46,101 nt of DNA from Chitinimonas sp. BJB300 (lineage in GTDB: Bacteria; Pseudomonadota; Gammaproteobacteria; Burkholderiales; Chitinimonadaceae), in assembly GCF_002735695.1 (NCBI RefSeq), contig NZ_PDZH01000022.1:1-46101 (forward strand), read 5' to 3'. The translations under genes and the position numbers were made by a program. Positions 42,607-46,101 of this stretch are shown here, piece by piece (position 1 is the first letter of the stretch; each line of letters opens with the position of its first letter). Below the pieces are notes generated by a model. That model did no database searches and was not told the origin of the DNA. It was given only the letters and a program-made list of their open reading frames with translations.

Positions 42607-44232
42607 TCACTCAGAACACCAACTGTATTTTTTATCGATGCCGCCATTATTAGAAGTTATACCAAGGCAATCCAACATTGAGGAAAAAAGGGTTTCATGC
42701 TTGATAGTCGTATCCTGTTTCTGGCGAATACGTTCAAAGGCATCGCGATTTTTAGCTTCAGCTAACCAAAGGTCGGAAGCCCAGATAATAAATGGCACAT
42801 TCCGCTGCTCAATAGGCGCAGTTGACTTTGGGGCGCCATGCCTGAATATCCCATTTTCTCCTAAAGATTCCCCATGGTCGGACGTATAAATGAGCACGGC
42901 TTTTTTGTTGCGTAATTTTTCAAAGATATGTGATAAAAACGAATCTGTGGATAAGATACTATTGTCATAAGTGTTAATTAGCTCGTTGTTTGAATTGCTA
43001 TCCTTGACCTGGCTGTCCCGACCAAACACATCAAACGACTTAGTATATCGAACACTGTATTTATAGTGAGACCCCATAGTATGAAGTATGACTACGTGTT
43101 TCCCGTTAGGATGATTTTCGAGCGAATGAGCAAAGTCCGGGAGCATGACTGTATCGTATATGGGCAGTCTAAGATTGTTGGCTTCAGCTGCATAGGACTC
43201 ACTAAATTTAAAACTGTCGGTACCCGTTCTTAAATAGAATTTGATTTCACCTTGGGTGGAAAAAAGATCCATAGAAAAACCAAGCGATTTAAAAACCTTA
43301 AAAACATTTTCTTCTTTAAGTATGGGTCTGGATTGAATCGAACTATCTATGGTTCCACCTGGCCGAACAAACATACAACTCAGCGATGAGCGTGTGATGG
43401 TGTCACATGAATGTCCACGTAGCGGCACCATGTTTTTTTCTTGAGCTAGTAATGGCGTTGTATTTCGCGCATAACCAAAGATCCCCATATGGTCGTAGCG
43501 AGTTGTTTCGCCAATGACTACAACTACAAATGTATCATCATTATATTTTGGTAACACATAATTAAAATGCTTTGAAGGATCAAAATGTATCTCTTTTTCC
43601 TGGCGCCGCCGCCAAAAATCATAGGCATATACGCTTGTTGCTAGCATCCAATTGGTTGGAATATGCGTTTGTGCAATGACGACAGCAGGCTGCGCCATTT
43701 TAAAATTACTTTCTTCTTCGTACTTTTCAAACAAGTCAAAACTTGACGATAAGAAATAAAAAATAAAAAGCATGCAAGCAGGCCCGGACAGAATGGATAC
43801 CCATACCCCGGGAGATTTAAACCATGGGCGCTTAGGCGAAACCTCAATTTTGTACCACCATAGAAAGCCTATAGGTAGCACCCCGAATATTGCATTCCAC
43901 AAAATAAATTTTAAATCTACGACTTCTTCTAATGTAATACTTTTTTCTGTGGTAAAAACAGCTTGAATTACTCCATAGTCAATAACAGCATTGTAAAAAT
44001 ACATGAAATAACTGGCGACAGATGATGCTATAAGTATAGCGGATGCGGTTATTTTAAGAGAATTGACGCCAAAAAAACTAGCGCAATACAATGGCAAATA
44101 GGAAAAAGAGAAAAGAAATAAACAACTAGAGAAAAGTAAAATTAAATCCGTCCGTTTCCAGAAAACTGGAATATTGAGGAATATTGATATGTAAATACAA
44201 CATAATGTAATTAGTAAGATTTTTTTACCCAT
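42607..44232 (-). CDS. Phosphoethanolamine transferase, EptA-like
   Basis: A 541-residue inner-membrane enzyme of the alkaline-phosphatase fold. About five hydrophobic spans cover residues 1-165; a periplasmic domain follows with Glu242 (GETTR, metal ligand), likely nucleophile Thr278 (SCDTIT), SLSCMF and the metal-binding TSDHGESLGENG. Relatives add phosphoethanolamine to lipid A or core sugars, reducing the charge attracted by cationic peptides such as polymyxin; the exact acceptor is unknown. The start at 44232 (MGKKILL) is used. The gene is far more AT-rich than its neighbours and adjoins an insertion-sequence remnant, both signs of transfer. No phosphatase or PmrAB-like regulator is nearby. 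Confidence 0.88.
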   Translation of the reverse strand: MGKKILLITLCCIYISIFLNIPVFWKRTDLILLFSSCLFLFSFSYLPLYCASFFGVNSLKITASAILIASSVASYFMYFYNAVIDYGVIQAVFTTEKSITLEEVVDLKFILWNAIFGVLPIGFLWWYKIEVSPKRPWFKSPGVWVSILSGPACMLFIFYFLSSSFDLFEKYEEESNFKMAQPAVVIAQTHIPTNWMLATSVYAYDFWRRRQEKEIHFDPSKHFNYVLPKYNDDTFVVVVIGETTRYDHMGIFGYARNTTPLLAQEKNMVPLRGHSCDTITRSSLSCMFVRPGGTIDSSIQSRPILKEENVFKVFKSLGFSMDLFSTQGEIKFYLRTGTDSFKFSESYAAEANNLRLPIYDTVMLPDFAHSLENHPNGKHVVILHTMGSHYKYSVRYTKSFDVFGRDSQVKDSNSNNELINTYDNSILSTDSFLSHIFEKLRNKKAVLIYTSDHGESLGENGIFRHGAPKSTAPIEQRNVPFIIWASDLWLAEAKNRDAFERIRQKQDTTIKHETLFSSMLDCLGITSNNGGIDKKYSWCSE

Positions 44233-44643
44233 ACGAACCTCTGGAAACACCGACTAATGCGGGTTGCAGCTGAATAGTTGAGAAAGGGCCGGGACAACCA
44301 AGCCAAGGGTCAGAATAGTTTTTGTGAAGCCAGGGTTAGGCATGTGTAGACCTTTCTAGCGGGAAGCGGGGTGTTCTGGATTTTCTGAGATTAAGAGTAT
44401 CAGGTATTGCTAATTATTACTATGAGTGGTCAACCTAGTATTTAGGGGCTGCTGTTGCGCTTGGTTTTCGATTTAGCCGCGGTCTTGGTAACGCATTTGA
44501 AATGCTGCAAGCTGTTTGGCTTGATCTAAATTTTCCCATAATCATTATTATGTCAAGTTATTAGCATAGGCCTGTGGAGGCCGGTAAGCGAATTCGCTAC
44601 CAGCCATGGCGGTTGTTTCTCTTTTGAACAGGTTCTGAGGCGA
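44233..44643. other. Intergenic region with an EcoRI-centred hairpin
   Basis: These 411 bp between two minus-strand genes hold no gene. A palindrome, ggta-a-gcgaattcgc-tacc (44583-44601), may be a terminator-like hairpin at the end of the DUF2726 gene. A single MITE-type arm (ttgaacaggttct, 44624-44636) follows it without a partner. Confidence 0.5.
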
Positions 44644-45147
44644 TTAGTTAACTGAGGCAAGTGGCATTTCAGGCGCCAACTGAAGTCTTGCTTCAATTGC
44701 GGATACTTTGGGTAACGACTGTACGTGCCAGCGGATGATATGAATGCCCGCTGTAGTCAAAACCCGCTTCTTCGTTTCGTCGGCCTTAATGCGATTTGGG
44801 CGTTTATGACTAGCGTCATCCAGTTCAATCACAGCCACGATTTGCATTGCTGGACTGCAAACCAAGTAGTCAACGCTCATTCGATTCACTCTATTGAGCC
44901 AGCTCATTGGGTTCTTCACTCCTTTCTTGACATCAAGAAAGCGAGATAAGCTGACCTGAGGAAGAATGACAAACCCTGGTAAAGCTTCAATCAGACGGTA
45001 ATACAATACTTGCTCGGGTTGCGATAAAGGCCGCTTAACTACAAGTGGCCAGTTTTCACCCTTACCACCATCGCTTTCCTTTGAGGTTTTAATGGCAAAG
45101 GCAGCAAGTAGCAGAACGGCAAGCAGAATCAATAAGAAGTAGATCAT
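44644..45147 (-). CDS. DUF2726 domain protein, nuclease-like fold
   Basis: A 167-residue protein with an N-terminal membrane span (IYFLLILLAVLLLAAFAI) followed by a DUF2726 domain: PLSQPEQVLYYRLIEAL, ILPQVSLSRFLD, MSVDYLVCSPA, VAVIELDDASH, and a late IHIIRWH. The Asp and Glu-x-Asp pattern with the last segment resembles the PD-(D/E)xK nuclease core, which is how this family is usually described. Function is unproven. It lies in an accessory patch with insertion-sequence remnants. Confidence 0.82.
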   Translation of the reverse strand: MIYFLLILLAVLLLAAFAIKTSKESDGGKGENWPLVVKRPLSQPEQVLYYRLIEALPGFVILPQVSLSRFLDVKKGVKNPMSWLNRVNRMSVDYLVCSPAMQIVAVIELDDASHKRPNRIKADETKKRVLTTAGIHIIRWHVQSLPKVSAIEARLQLAPEMPLASVN

Positions 45148-45394
45148 TAGTACACCTTAGACTTTGGGACATTTGCAGAAGTGATGACCAAGCAAGCAGT
45201 GTGTCGGGGCGACACGCCTAGGTTCAGGCAATGACTGCGAATTTTCAAAATACCCATATTGCATAACTTGCTTACGCAAAGCTTTCGGAAATGAACCAAC
45301 ACATTAACCGTTTTTATGCTACGGCTCGGACCCAAAGCATCAGCAGCGGAGCCATTGGGGAGGCCAATGAACAGCTGGACCCACACCGTGTTCG

Positions 45395-45859
45395 TGATCT
45401 GACCTTTATCGGAGTGCAACATGGACGGCGGGTGTCCGAGGTCAGGGGTATATCAATCACCAAAATGAAATCATTGCTTAATGGGGTGAGCATGTTCCGG
45501 CATATGATCCCAGCTATGCTGATCGGGGCGAGTTTGCTGTGGGTAATTGGCAGCAACTAACTCGTAGCCAGAAGGCCAGGAAGACGCTGACAGCAGACTA
45601 CTACGTTTACGCCCTGGGCCAGGACATCCATAAACCTGGCAGTGCAGGCGCAATGTTGGGTGGTCTGCTGAAACAGTTAGAACCTGTCTACGACTACGAC
45701 CAAGTCTATAGCGATCAACCTTTCAAGACCGTTCTGGGTTTGCAAAGCCGCGGCGCTGCCAGTAAAAATGGTTTAGTCAAACTAGCCGGTAATGTTCAGC
45801 ACAGTTACCTGGACCATGCGGCGGATCGTATCCTGAAACAACTGGTGAAGCTGCCATAA
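45395..45859 (+). pseudogene. Decayed ORF of unknown family
   Basis: In one frame the sequence reads from 45395 through an in-frame TAA at 45479 and on to a stop at 45857-45859. After the stop codon, a coherent protein-like stretch is seen (AYDPSYADRGEFAVGNWQQL, then YVYALGQDIHKPG, ending ILKQLVKLP). There is no credible start upstream; the ATG/GTG choices fall inside this stretch. It looks like the 3' part of a larger gene cut and mutated by rearrangement. I do not recognise the family. Confidence 0.45.
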
Positions 45860-45974
45860 GGCGGCACCCCATTGGCACAGGCTGTGACTAGCATGACCGG
45901 CAATTTCCAGTTCATAGACGACCTTTCAAGTCACGATGGCTTTGGTACGGGTGGGTGGGGTTCACCCATCTCAA

Positions 45975-46099
45975 TAACTGATGTTACGCAGTAGCTGCGA
46001 GAAGCAGCTGTAACTGATCATAAGCCGCGCGAGAGGCGTTGATCAGTAACTTGCGGCAAAGTGCGAATGGGTTCTTCTGCGTCTTGATGCTCAGGCATT
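45975..46099 (-). repeat. Right copy of the 125-bp inverted repeat
   Basis: This is the reverse complement of 1-125 with one difference. Its inner edge is at 45975; outside it, the two flanks are unrelated. The two copies point inward with the same presumed transposase 3' end. Confidence 0.9.
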
Positions 46100-46100
46100 C
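45984..46100 (-). CDS. C-terminal end of a probable transposase, right copy (truncated)
   Basis: The same peptide as at 3-116 is read here on the minus strand with one extra upstream residue (ECLSIKTQKNP, ending LLLAATA) and the stop at 45984-45986. It is cut by the window edge. Family assignment as a transposase rests on its repetition and its closeness to the repeat edge. Confidence 0.45.
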   Translation of the reverse strand, partial: ECLSIKTQKNPFALCRKLLINASRAAYDQLQLLLAATA

Positions 46101-46101
46101 A

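Noticed and set aside
45147-45422. Minus-strand ORF of 91 codons after the DUF2726 gene
   Set aside because: No motif or ribosome binding site, and it overlaps decayed sequence on the other strand; probably chance.
44624-45693. MITE-type arms at 44624-44636 and 45679-45693 as ends of one element carrying the DUF2726 gene
   Set aside because: The arms point outward from the gene, the reverse of an element with tips agaacct...aggttct at its ends.

Overview
The window reads as chromosomal DNA of a GC-rich, flagellated betaproteobacterium. The ribF-ileS-lspA block, rnfH/ratA, dnaB, flgA and a DctSR/DctPQM dicarboxylate system support this; the order Neisseriales is a weak guess. Both ends carry the same 125-bp sequence in inverted orientation (124/125 identical). 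It looks like the 3' end of a transposase gene, so the window is probably one assembly contig that broke at two copies of an insertion sequence.

Region 1 (about 0.1-15 kb) is the main discovery. After about 0.9 kb of AT-rich non-coding DNA come a fatty-acid-hydroxylase/sterol-desaturase-like enzyme, a 3116-residue hybrid PKS-NRPS (KS-AT-DH-KR-ACP-C-A-PCP-TE) and two phytoene-dehydrogenase-like flavoenzymes. All are on the + strand and the last three are tightly packed. The adenylation pocket reads as an ornithine code. This is the architecture of polycyclic tetramate macrolactam (PoTeM/HSAF-type) clusters, here in a minimal four-gene form. No alcohol dehydrogenase, arginase or ferredoxin reductase gene is visible nearby.

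Region 2 (15-28.5 kb) holds small accessory genes (a possible DUF6968 protein and a GFA/CENP-V protein) with two adjacent 142-143 bp MITE-like palindromic elements. Two paralogous periplasmic binding proteins follow, one frameshifted in a 10-G tract. Next are a DctS/DctR-like two-component system divergent from a DctP-DctQ-DctM TRAP transporter, a DUF1003 protein, a DMT exporter, another binding protein and a radical SAM protein with a CX4CX2C cluster motif.

Region 3 (28.5-42 kb) starts with a complete integron-type integrase lacking visible cassettes. Housekeeping genes follow: lspA, ileS, ribF, flgA, rmuC, a FliD-C-like protein, rnfH, ratA and dnaB. Between rnfH and ratA, usually neighbours, lies a lipoprotein with a Thr/Pro repeat linker and a C-terminal domain that looks like a cholera/pertussis-type ADP-ribosyltransferase.

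Region 4 (42-46.1 kb) is an accessory patch: an internally deleted IS5-type element, an AT-rich phosphoethanolamine transferase gene that looks transferred, a DUF2726 protein, a decayed ORF and the terminal repeat.

No rRNA, tRNA or CRISPR array was recognised. All assignments come from reading motifs by eye; no database search was run.
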